In this document: one piece after another, positions 12,766 to 24,859 of the stretch
Position numbering within the stretch: position 1 is the stretch's first letter
Layout: each line of letters starts with the position of its first letter
Assembly (NCBI GenBank): GCA_958510825.1
Contig: OY294047.1
Location: 1,550,001-1,614,000, forward strand
Origin: Brachypterus glaber
Taxonomy: Eukaryota > Arthropoda > Insecta > Coleoptera > Kateretidae
Direction of reading: 5' to 3'
DNA length: 64,000 nucleotides
Made by a program: the position numbers and the translations under genes
Notes under the pieces: generated by a model
What the model was told of the DNA's origin: nothing
What the model saw: the letters and a program-made list of their open reading frames with translations, nothing else
Database searches by the model: none

Positions 12766-13199
12766 AACATCAAAAAAACTCAAAAATTATCTTAAAATTA
12801 ATTTGTCAATTTGAGGTTATGTGTTTGACGTTTACTAATTTTCTGACAGCAGATACGTAAAATCAGCTGATCGTCACTTCCCATTCGTTGTCATAGGCAA
12901 CGGGTGGGAAATAGGCACTAACTACTAACTAGGTCGTAGGGAAACAAATTTGTCTCTCCGTCCGCATGTCAGGTTTTTGTCCGAATCCTAACTCAAGAAA
13001 TAAAAATCTGATCCACTTCAAATTTTCAGGAAATATCAATCTTGGTGCACGAAGCCTACAAAATTGAAAACAAAAATCCCCTAAAAATAGGAAGATTATA
13101 GTTGGTTAAACGATAAATCGATCAACATTTTTTCATCCTAATTTGAAAAAAAAATTATACATTTGTTTTTTAGCCAAATTTTTCATCGGAGGATAAATG

Positions 13200-13670
13200 T
13201 GTTCATGAGCAAACTTGTAGCTCTTCAAATTCTCTATACGTTTTATACATTATGAATTTTTATATATATTTTGGTACGGTTACAGAGGGTGCAACAAGAG
13301 CTACAAGTTTGCTCATAAACACTTTTATCATCCGATGAATAATTTGGCTAAAAAAATCGGAAAAAAAAATTACCTCCAACATAGCTATTTTTGGATATAA
13401 TTCGATTGTTATTAATATAATGAAAAACATATTTTTACAAAAATTGTTGGAAATTTGCACCTTAACAAAATTGGTTATATGCATTTTTATCGTAACATGC
13501 ATATTAAGCGAGATAACCGAATTCGTCCCTAAAATTTAATATAGCGGACACCCCTTACGCAAATCACCCGGTGAAAAACTAGCTACCATCCACTTCTACC
13601 CTTTAAAATATCGGCCCGTGTGCATTTATTTCAATTTCAACATAGGAATTCCTCGTTACTTGACTGGACT
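13200..13670 (+). repeat. Dispersed repeat E, copy 1
   Basis: Direct repeat of 15960-16380: shared runs include GAGCTACAAGTTTGCTCATA, GATGAATAATTTGGCTAAAA, TAACAAAATTGGTTATATGC-like text, CCCTAAAATTT and TTTAAAATATCGGCCCGTGT. Upstream the palindromic partner TGAGCAAACTTGTAGCTCTT folds back on GAGCTACAAGTTTGCTCA. No conserved protein. Confidence 0.75.
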
Positions 13671-13939
13671 AAAAATAAATTACTTTAGTTTAAAACCCAC
13701 CATAAATAAAAAAGATACTCGCATCTGCGAGGAGTATACTATAGAATGCGAAACATTATATATCTTCACGGCTTGTTTTTATAGGGGTACACTTTTATTA
13801 GAATTAAGTGTGTCTATTTAAATTTCAATCCAATTAATTTGTGAAAACTCGACGACATTTTCTCCCCTACACTTTTTGGTTAAAGATTTAAAATAAGAAG
13901 CCGTGAAAAAATAAAACGCTTCGTCTTCTTTGGAATAAT

Positions 13940-14481
13940 CTTTGGACTTTTACCTCAAGAAGTAATTTCAGACCAATGTTTATGAAGGTGTCATCTTTTT
14001 GTTTGTTTATTTACTAATAGAAACGGGATACAGCTTTGTGGTGTAAAATATAGATGTCGCTAGTCGACTTTCAGGCTACCTAGTAGCGTAGTTTCCACCT
14101 TATCATGAATTCAAATCATTATACTTAAATTAAAAATGTAAAAAAACTTTATTGTCTATACTATAATTATGTTTAATAATACAGTATATTTAAATCTATT
14201 AAAATTAAACTACTAGTTCATATAAAACTCATACAGAACTAATGTTTCTTAAAATTTACAATAAAATATCCAAAGTATATGTTTCCAATCGGCAACACTG
14301 TACCCCTCTCAGTCATTTTACGACATTAGACTGTGAGTTTACACATTCTTTCTCTCTCTTTACGCGTATTAAGTGTAAACAATAGTCACTCCCCACCAGC
14401 CCCTCACCGTAGTTGGTTCACGCTTTAAACAAAGCATACGGTAGATTTCATCATGTTTCTTCTTGAGGTAAATTTTTTTTG
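13940..14481 (-). mobile_element. hAT-type MITE (family M1), copy 1
   Basis: About 542 bp, inverted relative to copies at 23850-24403 and 62330-62878. It is bounded by the perfect 8-bp direct repeat GGAATAAT (13932-13939 and 14482-14489), the size used by hAT transposases. The termini are mutated here; CTTTTACCTCAAGAAG and CTTCTTGAGGTAAA survive. Internal text includes CGCTTTAAACAAAGCATACG and GTCGACTTTCAGGCTACCTA. No transposase, so it depends on another element. Assignment to hAT is by target duplication length. Confidence 0.88.
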
Positions 14482-14494
14482 GGAATAATCTTTG

Positions 14495-15015
14495 GAATAT
14501 ATTCTATAACTAGTATGGAATAGACAATATTCCGCGCGAGCGGAAAGTTTATCATACGGCAGGCGAGAATGACGGTCCCGAGAGAGCGGAATGACTATTC
14601 TCTACGTGTTGTAGACTATACTTTTTCTTCGACTGCAAATATGAAACACTGTATGGCTTTAAATTGCGGACAAGGTTAAAAACCATGTTTTTTTGGGACT
14701 CGATATTGTAAATGCAACAAAACACATATTTTTAAATAAAGCAATTAATGTTATTTAATAATTTTATTAAATCAGTACTTAAAAAAGATTTTTATTTAAT
14801 TTTAGCAGATATTTACAAATTATAATGCAAAAATCGAAGGTTATGTCAGATTGTTGTGACAGATATCAGGTTTAAATATTTCACTATAGATGGAGCAGTT
14901 TTAATTTTTTGAACTAAATTGATAAAAAACTGGTCAAATATTAAGAAAAACTAATAAAATTTATGTAATTTTAACGCAAGACTATAAATCGCATTAAATT
15001 ATTCAATATTTCATA

Positions 15016-15050
<35 letters not shown>

Positions 15051-15160
15051 CTAATTTTGCTACAGTTTTCTTTACTTTTATAAACAAGAGATGGCACTAC
15101 ACGTGCTCATTCTAACACTTGATACAGAATATTCATACCGTATCTAGAGCTAGAAGATGA
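14495..15160 (+). repeat. Dispersed repeat F, copy 1 (GC-rich hairpin at one end)
   Basis: Starts ATATTCTATAACTAGTATGG and carries a GC-rich imperfect hairpin (ATTCCGCGCGAGCGG against CGGAATGACTATTC). The rest is AT-rich, ending near CATACCGTATCTAGAGC. Other copies are 44112-44840 (inverted), 60848-61590 and the short 45825-45995 (inverted). It lies immediately beside the target duplication of the neighbouring hAT MITE. Element class is unknown. Confidence 0.8.
15018..15048. repeat. (TA)n microsatellite in repeat F
   Basis: About 15 TA units that are missing from the other full copies of repeat F, so it expanded after insertion. Confidence 0.9.
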
Positions 15161-15779
15161 TTTTACATCACAAAACATGAAAAACCAGCATAGGGACCCT
15201 AAGAGAGTTAATAACTCTGGTACCCTTTGAGCATGAGCGACGACGTTTTGAATGTATACTAGTCTGAATAAGGGCAATTACTTCCAATACATGTATGGAA
15301 AGTTTACAATAAAAATGGCGAAGGCGCTTATTCCGTTACATGCTGGCGACTAAGCCCCCCTGGATTTTTTTCTGGTTACGGCCCTGCTGATAATATACTA
15401 TGCAGATATGAACAAATTATGTCAAAATGGCTCAGAAACAGTTTTTTTTTAACACTGACCATATTACGACCAATTTTTTTGTACTAGGTATTTTTCTTAG
15501 TTCAGGCCTGCGGAGAATCTAATAGGACCATACACCGAAATATGAAAAACGTGCCTTTACGGCAAAAGAAATTCTCTAAGGTGTCCTCCATAAAATACGT
15601 CATGCAAATTGACCAAAATTCATACACTTCATACCCCGTTTCTCGCGTTATTAAAGGATTTAGAGATTTCATATTTTGGCTAACACCCCTTCTATTGATG
15701 GGGTGATTTTTTTAATATATTAATAACAATCAAGTTAATTTAAAAATAGCCATTTTGGAGGTGAAATTGATTTTTCCAT

Positions 15780-16380
15780 TATTCGTCCAAATTATTCATC
15801 GGACAATAAAAGTGGTTATAAGCAAACTTGTAGCTCTTGAAATTCTCTATAAGTTTCATATATTATAAATTATCAAGGTACTTTGATACGGCTACAGAGG
15901 GCGCAACTCGACATTCACCGTCCACTGTAACCGTAAAAAAATACTTTTGAATATTCATAATATATAAATCTTATAGAGAATTTCAAGAGCTACAAGTTTG
16001 CTCATAACAACTTTTATCCTCCGATGAATAATTTGGCTAAAAAATCGAAAAACACAATTTTACCTCCATATGGCCATATTTGAATATTTCTAACTCGATT
16101 ATTAATAATATAATAAAAAAATGGTCCAAACAAAACTTGTTGGACATTTTTTCCTTAACAAAATTAGTTATATACATTTTTATCGTAAGATGCATATTTA
16201 GCCAGATAACCGCACTCATCCCTAAAATTTTAGATAGCGGACATCCCTTAGGCAAATCACCGGGTGAAAAACTAACAGGAATGTTCTGCTAGTATCCACT
16301 ACTACCCTTTAAAATATCAGCCCGTGTATATTTATTGGAATTTAACACAGGCATTTTTCGTTATTTGACTGTACTAGTAG
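15780..16380 (+). repeat. Dispersed repeat E, copy 2, with internal palindrome
   Basis: Includes an inverted repeat of about 85-bp arms (15780-15870 with 15957-16045; core AGCAAACTTGTAGCTCTTGA), followed by the segment shared with 13200-13670. Reading frames across it differ between copies and carry stops, so no protein is implied. Confidence 0.75.
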
Positions 16381-16855
16381 CTACTACAGTCAATACCGAG
16401 CTTACAAACTTCCGATTTTCAAATGATGTAATGTAATGGTATTTTTTACGACTTTAATTTTTAAAAAATCGTGTTTTTTAAATGCCCACTTTCAACTGCC
16501 TTTCCCCACTTTTATTTCAAAATATTATTTGTATAAAATATGTAAGGTTCTTGCGTAATAAAAAGTATTTTAGAACAACGTCTAAAACAGTACAAAAGTC
16601 TTTAAGATGTTCAAAATTTCTTTGATATATTTTTTGAATTAATATGGAGATTAATATATTAATCTCCGGAAAAATCAATTGAGAAGTCAGTTTGAAAGCT
16701 ACGTATGTATATTGCAATGTGATTAAAGCATTTCCTTTGCCGCAAAGCCACGTTTGCCATTTTTCAGGGAATGGCCTCATTAAATTCTCCGCAGGTGACA
16801 TATTCTCGGGACTCGGGGATCTGATCACCTCACATCAAAGTTCCCCAAAGCCAAA

Positions 16856-17907
16856 ACAAAAGTATTTTAGCGCACCACACGGTTCACCTGGGCGATTTTA
16901 AATAAAAATTTCATTTTTTGGACTAAAACATAACTGATGACATCAGAAATCAATTCCCATTTGAAAGAAAATCGTAAAAGATACACTTTTTTAGACAGAT
17001 AAAAAAACGTTTTTTTGAGTAATAGGGTGTGTCAAAAAATTCCGATTTGCGAAATCGAAAACGTCTCTGGCTCAATAGTTGCTCCTTAGTAAAAAACTGT
17101 GACCACTCAAAAATGAGCCAAATCGATAAATGTTTAGAGGTAGCTCAAATCACTCAAACTTTGAAAAATATCGGTACCTTTTTTCAGATAAAAAGTGATT
17201 GTATATAAAATTAAGGAAATTTTGGAAGTCCAAACCAAAAATAAAAAAAATTAAAAAATATAAAGCAAAAAACAAATATTTTAGTAATGAGTGATTATTT
17301 AACTTTAAAAACATAGAAAAAGTTTATATGCACCTTGGTCAAAAAATCATTTCTAAAAAAGTTATGTCCTTTTAAATATGCCCATTTTAAATAAATTTTC
17401 GCAAAATCTTCAAATAATTGGCGATTTTTTTATGTTCTAACTTAAGGGAATGGGAAACATATTTTCTTTAGTTTTCTCACAATTAGTATTTAAATATTAC
17501 CCTCCAAAATTTCCTTAATTTTATATACAATCACTTTTTATGCGAAAAACAGGTACCGATAGTTTTAAAAGTTTGAGTGCTTTGAGCTACCTCTAAACAT
17601 TAATCGATTTGGCTCATTTTTGAGTGGTCACAGTTTTTTACTAAAGAGCAACTTTTGAGCCAGAGAGCGTTTTCGATTTCGCAAATCGGAATTTTTTGAC
17701 ACCCCCTATTACTCAAAAAAACGTTTTTTATCTTTCTAAAAAAGTGTATCTTTTATAATTTTCTTTCAAATGGAAATTGATTTCTTATGTCGTCAGGTAT
17801 GTTTAATTCCAAAAAAATGTAGGGGTCAACGAAATTTTTATTTAAAATCGCTCAGGTGAACCGTGACCACCATGGGGTGGGGAATTTTGCGCAAATACTC
17901 TTTTGTA
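16856..17907. mobile_element. 1.05-kb foldback element with ~380-bp arms
   Basis: Text from 16856 to about 17230 returns as reverse complement from about 17500 to 17907. Landmarks are ACGGTTCACCTG/CAGGTGAACCGT, AATTCCGATTTGCGAAATCG and its complement, and TTTTTGAGTGGTCACAGTTT with its complement. Arm identity is high but imperfect. The loop is about 270 bases. There is no transposase. It would form a very long hairpin RNA if transcribed. Confidence 0.85.
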
Positions 17908-18037
17908 CTTTTACATGTATTTTTTTGTGATTATGGTAAAGCTACCTAAATGGAATCGGTCAGTTGAAAAATAGTCCAAAAATAGCCAGTTTGAGATAAG
18001 ATAGTCAATGTTTGGACCTTTTCTGAAATATTTAGAT

Positions 18038-18208
18038 GTTGTTCCTAACTGCAATAGCTAGTTCGTGAACGAAGGATTTTGCAAAAAAAAAAAACGAAAA
18101 TGGCGATGATTTTCCCAAAAAATCGATTTTCGATGTTCCGAAAATTGAGTTTTCGTTCAAATAAAAATACCTTCGTTCACGAACTAGCTATTGTAACTAG
18201 GAACAACA
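18038..18208. repeat. Inverted repeat, ~38-bp arms
   Basis: AATAGCTAGTTCGTGAACGA in the left arm (18038-18075) and its complement in the right arm (18170-18208), with a 95-base loop that itself contains ATCGATTTTCGAT-like palindromic text. Confidence 0.85.
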
Positions 18209-18431
18209 CCTAAAAACGTGAAGCAGCATTGTATATCAGAACTAGTTTAATTTCTAACTATTCTTACGATTTAAAGCAGAGAACTTAGGTATTCGTGTGC
18301 ATATAAATAATTTTCTGTGAAAATTCTGAAAATAGACGTTACGTGTCGGCCAGCGATAAAAAAAAAAGATTCCAACTAGCAAACTAGTAAACTAGAATCA
18401 GAAAAAAGTCCATCATGGCAAGCTTGGACCT

Positions 18432-18625
18432 ACTTTTTAACCGACTTCCAAAAAAGGAGGAGGTTATCAATTCGACGTGTGACTTTATTTATTTTTTTAT
18501 GTTTGTTCCCGCATAACTTTTGAACGGATGAACGGAATTTGATGAAACTTTTGCTACTTAAAGAGGACATTCCTGAGGTGGACCCGTTTGAATTTGACGC
18601 TCGAATATTGCCGGGTAAGCCGGAT
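18432..18625 (+). repeat. Interspersed repeat beginning ACCGACTTCCAAAAAAGGAG
   Basis: The block runs through GAGGTTATCAATTCGACG and CATAACTTTTGAACGGATGA. I recognise this as text commonly interspersed in insect genomes, but I cannot name its class without a search. Confidence 0.4.
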
Positions 18626-19001
18626 AATCAAGATAAATCTAATCGTTTTAACGTAATTTCACTTAAAACCGGCTTAATTTGGTTCTTATACCAACCAAAT
18701 TTTTAGAAAATGATCGGACAACTCGAATAATAATAATAACTTGATTAAGGGGTCACTCAAATATTACGTCAGGCTAAAAATCTTTTAAATGCCGCTAAAC
18801 TTGATTCTGTGGACCTGCAATATTAAAATACCAAGAGAAAATTATAAAATTTGTAATTATATCATTAGGCGTTATTTGATTATTACTTAACGCCTAAAGT
18901 TTTATAAAGATTTTATTTAGTATTTCATAAAAAATAAGGTTGGTTGGACTCTTGGTCGCTGAAATAATAAATTTTAGAAATTTATCTAAATATGATAACG
19001 C

Positions 19002-19026
19002 CACAACGCACTAATAGTGCGTTGTG
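19002..19026. repeat. 25-bp perfect palindrome
   Basis: CACAACGCACTA, one A, then the exact complement. It is followed directly by TGACGTCA-like text. Confidence 0.85.
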
Positions 19027-19141
19027 ACGTCAGCAGCTTGCCGAGATGGAAGGACAACTATAATTTAGCTTAGATGACCTTACAGATCTACAAGTTCTGT
19101 GTCTCTAAAAAGTAAAAATAAAAAACTTTTCGCAAAAAAAA

Positions 19142-19309
19142 TGAACCGACTTCTGTCTATAAAAAGTAAAAAATTAAAAATAAGTGGGTGCCAATTTCAC
19201 AGCAAACAATTTAACAACATAAATGATTGTTAGCATTTAATTTAGGGAGTGGTGAAATTGGCACCAGCTTTTTTTTATTTTTGACTTTTTAGAGACAGAA
19301 GTCGGTTCA
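19142..19309. mobile_element. Small foldback element (TGAACCGACTTCTGTCT ends)
   Basis: TGAACCGACTTCTGTCT and its complement form the ends, with a second paired block GTGCCAATTTCAC / GTGAAATTGGCAC inside. About 168 bp in total, flanked by poly-A and poly-T. No coding. Confidence 0.7.
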
Positions 19310-19544
19310 TTTTTTTTTGCAAAAATGATAAATGTAATCACTCTTAGTTTTTTTCAGAAATTGATTATCGATTTTCATTTGTTTTTATACATTTTTTAAT
19401 GTATGTTTAATTCTTAATACTGATATCGAAATATTTTATTTTTTTTAAGCAATTTTGTACAGTTTATTCTTTTTTTTTTCATTCATTTCCGAGATATTTA
19501 AAATCAAAATTGACAAAACTCATTTTTTAATCAAGTCAAATTTT

Positions 19545-19610
19545 AAGTCTCTTGTTCAAAGCGTTCTTAAGTTATCGTGTCCACAAGATTTCCCGGACAG
19601 ACGAATCATA
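19545..19610 (-). repeat. Repeat G (GTCTGTCCGG..AACTTAAGAACG) fragment
   Basis: On the minus strand, GTCTGTCCGGGAAATCTTG followed by GATAACTTAAGAACGCTTT matches 51440-51482. Related text is at 12950-13030, 27240-27350 and flanking 55345-56111. It is a frequent dispersed repeat in this window. Confidence 0.55.
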
Positions 19611-20813
19611 CCAGCGCGCCGCAATGCACCGCCTCACAAAAATAGCCATAACACCCGTGTATCCTAAAAGACGGCAAGAGAACGGCACTCAATTTTTGAG
19701 GAGATATATGACAAACACACTGATATAAAATTCGCATAAAAAGTGTACGGGCCTTGACGGGCTTTTGACCTTTTGTCTTGTAGATTGTATTTTTTCATAA
19801 TTTTTTATGTACTTAAAAAAATAGGCCAGGAATTTCTGATCCTAATTTGTTTAGAAGACATGCCATCCCCCAAGTTAAGCCTAAAAAAGTCAATGACAGA
19901 GTAAATTAAATTTAAGCATTTATGCTTAAAAAAATAAAATTATCAATCAATTTATATACGCCAACTTTACAGGTATGCACCTTGTTCACATCTCAGTAAA
20001 TTTATTTTTTAAAGTCAGGTCATAAAACTCTAAGGTTGTTGGGTAAGTGACTGTATAACTACTCAGAATCTGAGTAGCTCCATAGGCTTTGCTGGTTCAA
20101 ATATCTTTGATGACTTTGATGACCTTGTGTTAATCCATCGTCGGTAGATCTTCCATCAATTGCATTGCTGATGAGGGCCCTCTGTATTATGCAATAAATC
20201 CAACGCGCACAGACAGCGATATAATTGCGAAAGCGTGATTAAACACATACGGCGTTTAATATAAGCGAAGCGACGGCATACTACCCGTTTCATGAGTATA
20301 TATCAGTACTAATTATCCTCTTCAGTTCCCGGGTGCGGAAAGACAAGAAAGAGACAAATATATACTAAGTTGCGTGTTGCCAAATTATAAATTCCAATAA
20401 TAACTAATTAATTAGTGTAAATAATAATTAATAACAATTAGCGATAACCGAACAAAGGTGTTTTGTATAAAACTATAAAATATGTTTAAAAAACACCATC
20501 AATTTTTAGCGGTCTAGGTAAGAAAAGGCTGTAGAATTTGAATTTTCGTTATTTAACCCTAGCTAAACCTAGGCTGAGGTCAATCTTACGGTTGACCCCT
20601 GTCACTCCTTCTGCATCCTTTTAATGTTTTAGGAGTTGTCGGAGTTTGGTCGGCTTTAGATATATTTTCCCCTCCAAATTCCCCCAGGGGGGGAAATAGG
20701 ACACAGCACTGTAATGTTATCTAAGATCACTCACTTGTCTTCTTAAAGGTCACGCGGTGGCGCGTGAATAAGATTATTAATTAACCCTAGGGAAGGTTAC
20801 CAGATATAATATA

Positions 20814-21420
20814 CAGGGTATCCGAAAATTATGAGCAAAAACTCGGGGCGTGATTCTATATCAGAAAATATGACAAAAAGTTCCTATAAAAATATTTCTA
20901 AAAATGCGTCGTAAAGAGTTACAGGCTTAGCTCCTTTACGACCAGAGTTGATACTTTCATTACAATAACAGGAATTTTAAATTATTTCTAATTTTTGGTG
21001 AGTTTGTTTAATATGTATACAGACATATAATCTTATTCGGCATAGTATGCATTAAACAAACTTACCAAAAATTAGAAATAATTTAAAATTCTTGTTGTCC
21101 GACCCTGTTATTGTAATGAAAGTATCAACTCTGGTCGTAAAGGAGCCAAGCCCCTTTGAATGTGGCTAAAAAAATCGTTTTTTATTTAATAACTCAGGAA
21201 CCCTTTGAGATATAGCAACGAGGTTTTGCATGTGAACTAATCTTAATAAGGCCAATCTTCGTATGTTATTTTCATGTACTTATTTTAACCAGGGATGTGC
21301 CTTATCAGTTTTTTGTTCCAAACATTTTTCTGTGTAACTTTTTTGTGATTTTATTTTTGGAATATGATTCCCCAGGTCAACATACATAAAAAGGTACTTT
21401 TGTAAAAAATTCCGGTAACG
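20814..21420 (+). repeat. Dispersed repeat H copy containing an inverted repeat
   Basis: Starts CAGGGTATCC after TA (20812-20813), passes AAAAGTTCCTATAAAAAT and then a strong inverted repeat (20925-21010 against 21053-21150; arms include ACCAGAGTTGATACTTTCAT). The right arm carries a 10-base insertion GTCCGACCCT. After it comes the AACTCAGGAACCCTTTGAGA segment also seen at 3330-3355 (inverted) and 36820. Confidence 0.65.
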
Positions 21421-21870
21421 GTTACGGTACTTAGCAAATATTTACGCTAGGCCATCCGGTACTTAGAACATTTGTACGCTAGGCCATCGACATAAAGGTT
21501 CGAAAATCAGTACTACGGTCTCTTAAAGAATAATTCTTTTTAAGGGACCGCCTTAAACGAAGTAAAAGGTAAAAAAATAAGCAAACAAAATATAATTTTT
21601 TCAAATCCCCCCTCTCCCTCAACATGCCAATAACCGTAATAATTATATTATGCTTCTGACAAATAGGCTCCTTTATTAATGGACGCATGTCAGTATCTTT
21701 TTTTAGATCAGTTATACCACTTTCAAAGTCGGAAATAGATTAGATTCTAATTTTGTATCAACGCCTTTCTATAGAAAAAAAAACAATATGTGAGTTTAAG
21801 AAAAATGTAAAATGTAATAATTTAATCAATCAAATTATATTAGTGTTCTTCGATTATACAATTAATTTAT

Positions 21871-22161
21871 ATGGGAGGCATAGCGTAGTGGCTAGCGCGT
21901 ATGCATAGCAAGTCTACTATCGTGAGTTCGATTCTCACTGGCGCCGATTTGCCTTTTTCAGTTAATTAATAATTGAAATTTGTCGAAGGCGATAAGTGAA
22001 ACGGACACTCCCTAGAAACTGGTTCGAAAGTCAGTATAAGCCGGTGGTTCCCTCTACTACTAGCCCACACAAGTCCTGGACTTAGGGGATGCTTAATTAA
22101 GTAGAATAGTACGAGGTTAAACAAACATGTAATGTAATGTAATGTAAACATGTAATGTAAT
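21871..22161 (+). mobile_element. tRNA-derived SINE, copy 1
   Basis: A tRNA-like head starts GGGAGGCATAGCGTAGTGG, which contains an RNA polymerase III A box (TAGCGTAGTGG), and has a B box GAGTTCGATTCTC about 40 bases on. A unique body follows (TTTGCC..GGAGTGTCC-type text, here reading GGACACTCCC), then a tail of ATGTAATGTAATGTAA units. Copies at 42725-42988 and 58841-59100 are on the minus strand. The head is not a working tRNA gene because the body continues directly past it. Like all SINEs it would need a LINE's reverse transcriptase to move. Confidence 0.85.
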
Positions 22162-22194
22162 AAACAAATATCGGGACTAGGACTTTAAATAATT

Positions 22195-22373
22195 TTTATG
22201 CACTAGCGACGTTTCGTCTTTAATTAAAACTTTATCAAGCTTAGCACACTTAAAACACTAAATTTAACATAAATATTATTTAAATAAACAATTACGAACA
22301 ATAAAAAAACTATATCTACGTGTACGGTTCTATATTATTGTTCGTAATTGTTTATTTAAATAATATTTATGTT
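22195..22373 (-). mobile_element. Retroelement remnant with hammerhead-like motif and inverted repeat
   Basis: An inverted repeat with 38-bp arms (22266-22303 and 22336-22373; ACATAAATATTATTTAAAT) lies beside a minus-strand hammerhead-like motif at 22200-22248. The motif reads AGC, TTGATAA, an imperfect stem, GAAA, CGTC, then GCT. The core should be CTGANGA, so two bases differ and it is probably inactive. The layout resembles 55345-56111 and 28893-29358. Confidence 0.45.
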
Positions 22374-22566
22374 CTAGTATAGTACACTAGTATACTAATA
22401 GTAGCAGTCTTTAACGAATGATAAAAATTACATATATCATTTATAAATCTTGCTAAATTTTTTATAAATTACATAAAAAAAATTGCAAACCAATGTACGA
22501 TAAATTACCGCTTAAAATAGTAAAATATTATAAAATGTATACGTTTTAAGGTAATTGTATATAACC

Positions 22567-23225
22567 TCAAATTGACAAACTAATTTTAAGATAATTTTTG
22601 CGTTTTTTTATGTTTAGGTGTTGGTGGTAGGAAAAATAGTATACGCACCTCGACGCAAACCGTTCCAGTGCACATCGAGTGCTTTTTTTACGAGGCTCAG
22701 CCTCGTAAAAAACGCTCTCTCCTGGACTAAAAACTAGGTTCGCGTACTCGGTGCATAATATACTTTTTTCTATTTTGCGACTCATAAGCTCATAATCACA
22801 CGCATTTTGCGTGTTCTTATAGGCCCATAAGATGTCTCTACTTTTTTCTCTGTTGGGTTGGCAACATACAAAAGCCTATTTCTTGACGTTTTGCGTGCAA
22901 ATGTCAATGTCGATTTAAAGTTTAATTTTTTACAAAATTTTGTGTTTGGGTTATTCTTTACCGTGCTAAAATTGTGGACTGGTTAGTTGCAGTGAAAAAA
23001 GAAGAGATCACTGTAAAATATATCAAAATATCCTTTGTTCTTAGAATTTTAAACATAGTGTAAACTGTAATGCCAACCCAAAACAAAAATCCCTAAATCA
23101 GTCATCAATTTAAATGTAAGTTTTTTTAAATTTTAGAGCAAAATTGAAAAAATTGTATAAAGCACTCGTTTTCTAAACTTGTACTCGTGCGCTAAAAACG
23201 TATGTTATGAAACTAGTACTTTAAT
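22567..23225 (-). repeat. Dispersed repeat A, copy 2, with palindromic segment
   Basis: Counterpart of 430-910 in inverse orientation, preceded by the palindromic block also found at 12615-12765. GC-rich islands (CGCACCTCGACGC, ACGAGGCTCAGCCTCGT) stand out against the AT-rich surroundings; the latter is a perfect hairpin near 22690-22712. No protein. Confidence 0.65.
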
Positions 23226-23849
23226 ATACTAGTTTGCAGCTTGTTTTCAATATTCTTTATTAAAAGAAGAAGAAAAACTTTAAAGCAATAATGTAGTGAT
23301 TTATAATACTACTGACAAATAAGCCTCTTTTCTGTAAAATAATAGGCAATATATCCTGATATTAGGCCACTTTTAAACAAAACTGATCGGAAATAGATTA
23401 CAAGTTAATTTCCAGCACGTTTTCCGAGAAAAAACAATATGTAGGTTTTTTTCCTGGTTAATGGGGGAAAAAGGAGATTGATTAAACCTTAAAACTGCCT
23501 ATACAGTAAAACTTTTCAGTCGCTTTTACTTTCTAATCTATAAATTAAGAAAGCTTTAGATCAAAAAGTTTTAAAGAACTTCAGTCACGTTGTATTTTGG
23601 TTGATTCATGGAAAACTAATTCTTTTTACCAAAGGTGCTTTTTGTTGAAGCAGTTCATGCTGCTGATCAAAGCAAAAGTCAAAACCGGAAATTTCGAGAG
23701 TGACAAACAAACTTTGTAGGACATATAAGGTTGAAATAAACAAAAAAGGCTTTATTGAGAAAATAATTACTTAAAAAAATCCCTACCAAAATGACATATA
23801 CAGTAGGTCAAGTAAGAGCGTGCCACGTATTGTATATATAAGAATTTAT

Positions 23850-24403
23850 CAAAGAACGAACTTTTACCTCAAGAAGGAGCATGATTAAATCTACCGTATG
23901 CTTTGTTTGAAGCGTGAACCAACTACGGTGAGGGGCTGGTGGGGAGTGACTATTGTTTACACTTAGTACGCGCAAAGAGAGAGAGAGAGAATGTGTAAAT
24001 TCACAGTCTAATGTCGTAAAATGACTGACAGGGGCTCAGTGTTGCCGATTGGAAACATATACTTTGGATATTTTATTGTAAATTTTAAGAAACATTAGTT
24101 CTGTATGAGTTTTATATGAACTAGTAGTTTAATTTTAATAGATTTAAATATATTATATTATTAAACATAATTATAGTATACACAATAAAGTTTTTTACAT
24201 TTTTAATTTAAGTATAATGATTGGAATTCATGATAAGGTGGAAACTACGAAACATCGCTACTAGGTAGTCTGAAAGTCGACAAGCGACATCTACATTTTA
24301 CACCACAAAGCCGATCGCGTTTCTGTTAGTAAATAAACAAACAAAAAGATGACACATTCATAAACATTGGTCTGAAATTACTTTTTGAGGTAAAAGTTCT
24401 TTG
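23850..24403 (+). mobile_element. hAT-type MITE (family M1), copy 2
   Basis: Starts CAAAGAAC, ends GTTCTTTG, and is flanked by the perfect 8-bp target duplication GAATTTAT (23842-23849 and 24404-24411). The TIR consensus is CAAAGAACTTTTACCTCAAG; this copy has a small GAAC duplication in the left TIR. It is highly similar to 62330-62878 along its full length, including the microsatellite-like GAGAGAGAGA run. Non-autonomous. Confidence 0.95.
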
Positions 24404-24534
24404 GAATTTATTTATACCATTTTTATTTTAATCAATTTACAAGCAATGCATGGTAGATAAATGCAAATAATTTAGGAACTCGTCCAGTGCCCATTGGCGC
24501 CAATGATCGCCTGGCATCGAGGAGGTATACTTTG

Positions 24535-24710
24535 ACGAGATTTTTGCTAAGGGTAATTCTTTTTCTTGAAGGAAAAAATTCTGGTAGTCGGCAAATTTTG
24601 GGCGAGTTGGCGAATTTTGAAGGGCCATTTTTTAGTCATCAAAAATTTTTGCTAGGGGGTTAATTTTTTTGGAGGAAACAATTCTGGTAGTCGGCAAATC
24701 TTACCCTCAT
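24535..24710 (+). repeat. Degenerate tandem pair with CTGGTAGTCGGCAAAT
   Basis: Two units of about 105 bp share ATTTTTGCTA, a GGAGGAAA-type run and ATTCTGGTAGTCGGCAAAT. A hairpin, GAGCGTGTGAGCTCACACGC, follows at about 24713. The minus-strand open frame here is a by-product of the repeat. Confidence 0.5.
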
Positions 24711-24859
24711 GAGAGCGTGTGAGCTCACACGCCCTCACGACAAAAAGCTCGGATCGTCTCTGAATGTCTGTATCGAGAGCGTACAAATTGGTGGCGCCAT
24801 CTAATGTTGCACAAAAATACTACATTTGATGGTGGCGGACCTGTAATCTGATAAGAATG

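Noticed and set aside
20130..20345. Hammerhead-like strings CTGATGAGG (plus) and CTGAAGAGG..ATGAAACGGG (minus)
   Set aside because: Stem II does not pair next to the core and no stem I partner follows, so the fold fails.
21871..21945. Possible tRNA gene
   Set aside because: A and B boxes are present, but the same head-body unit recurs at 58841 and 42725 with a tail, which identifies a SINE.
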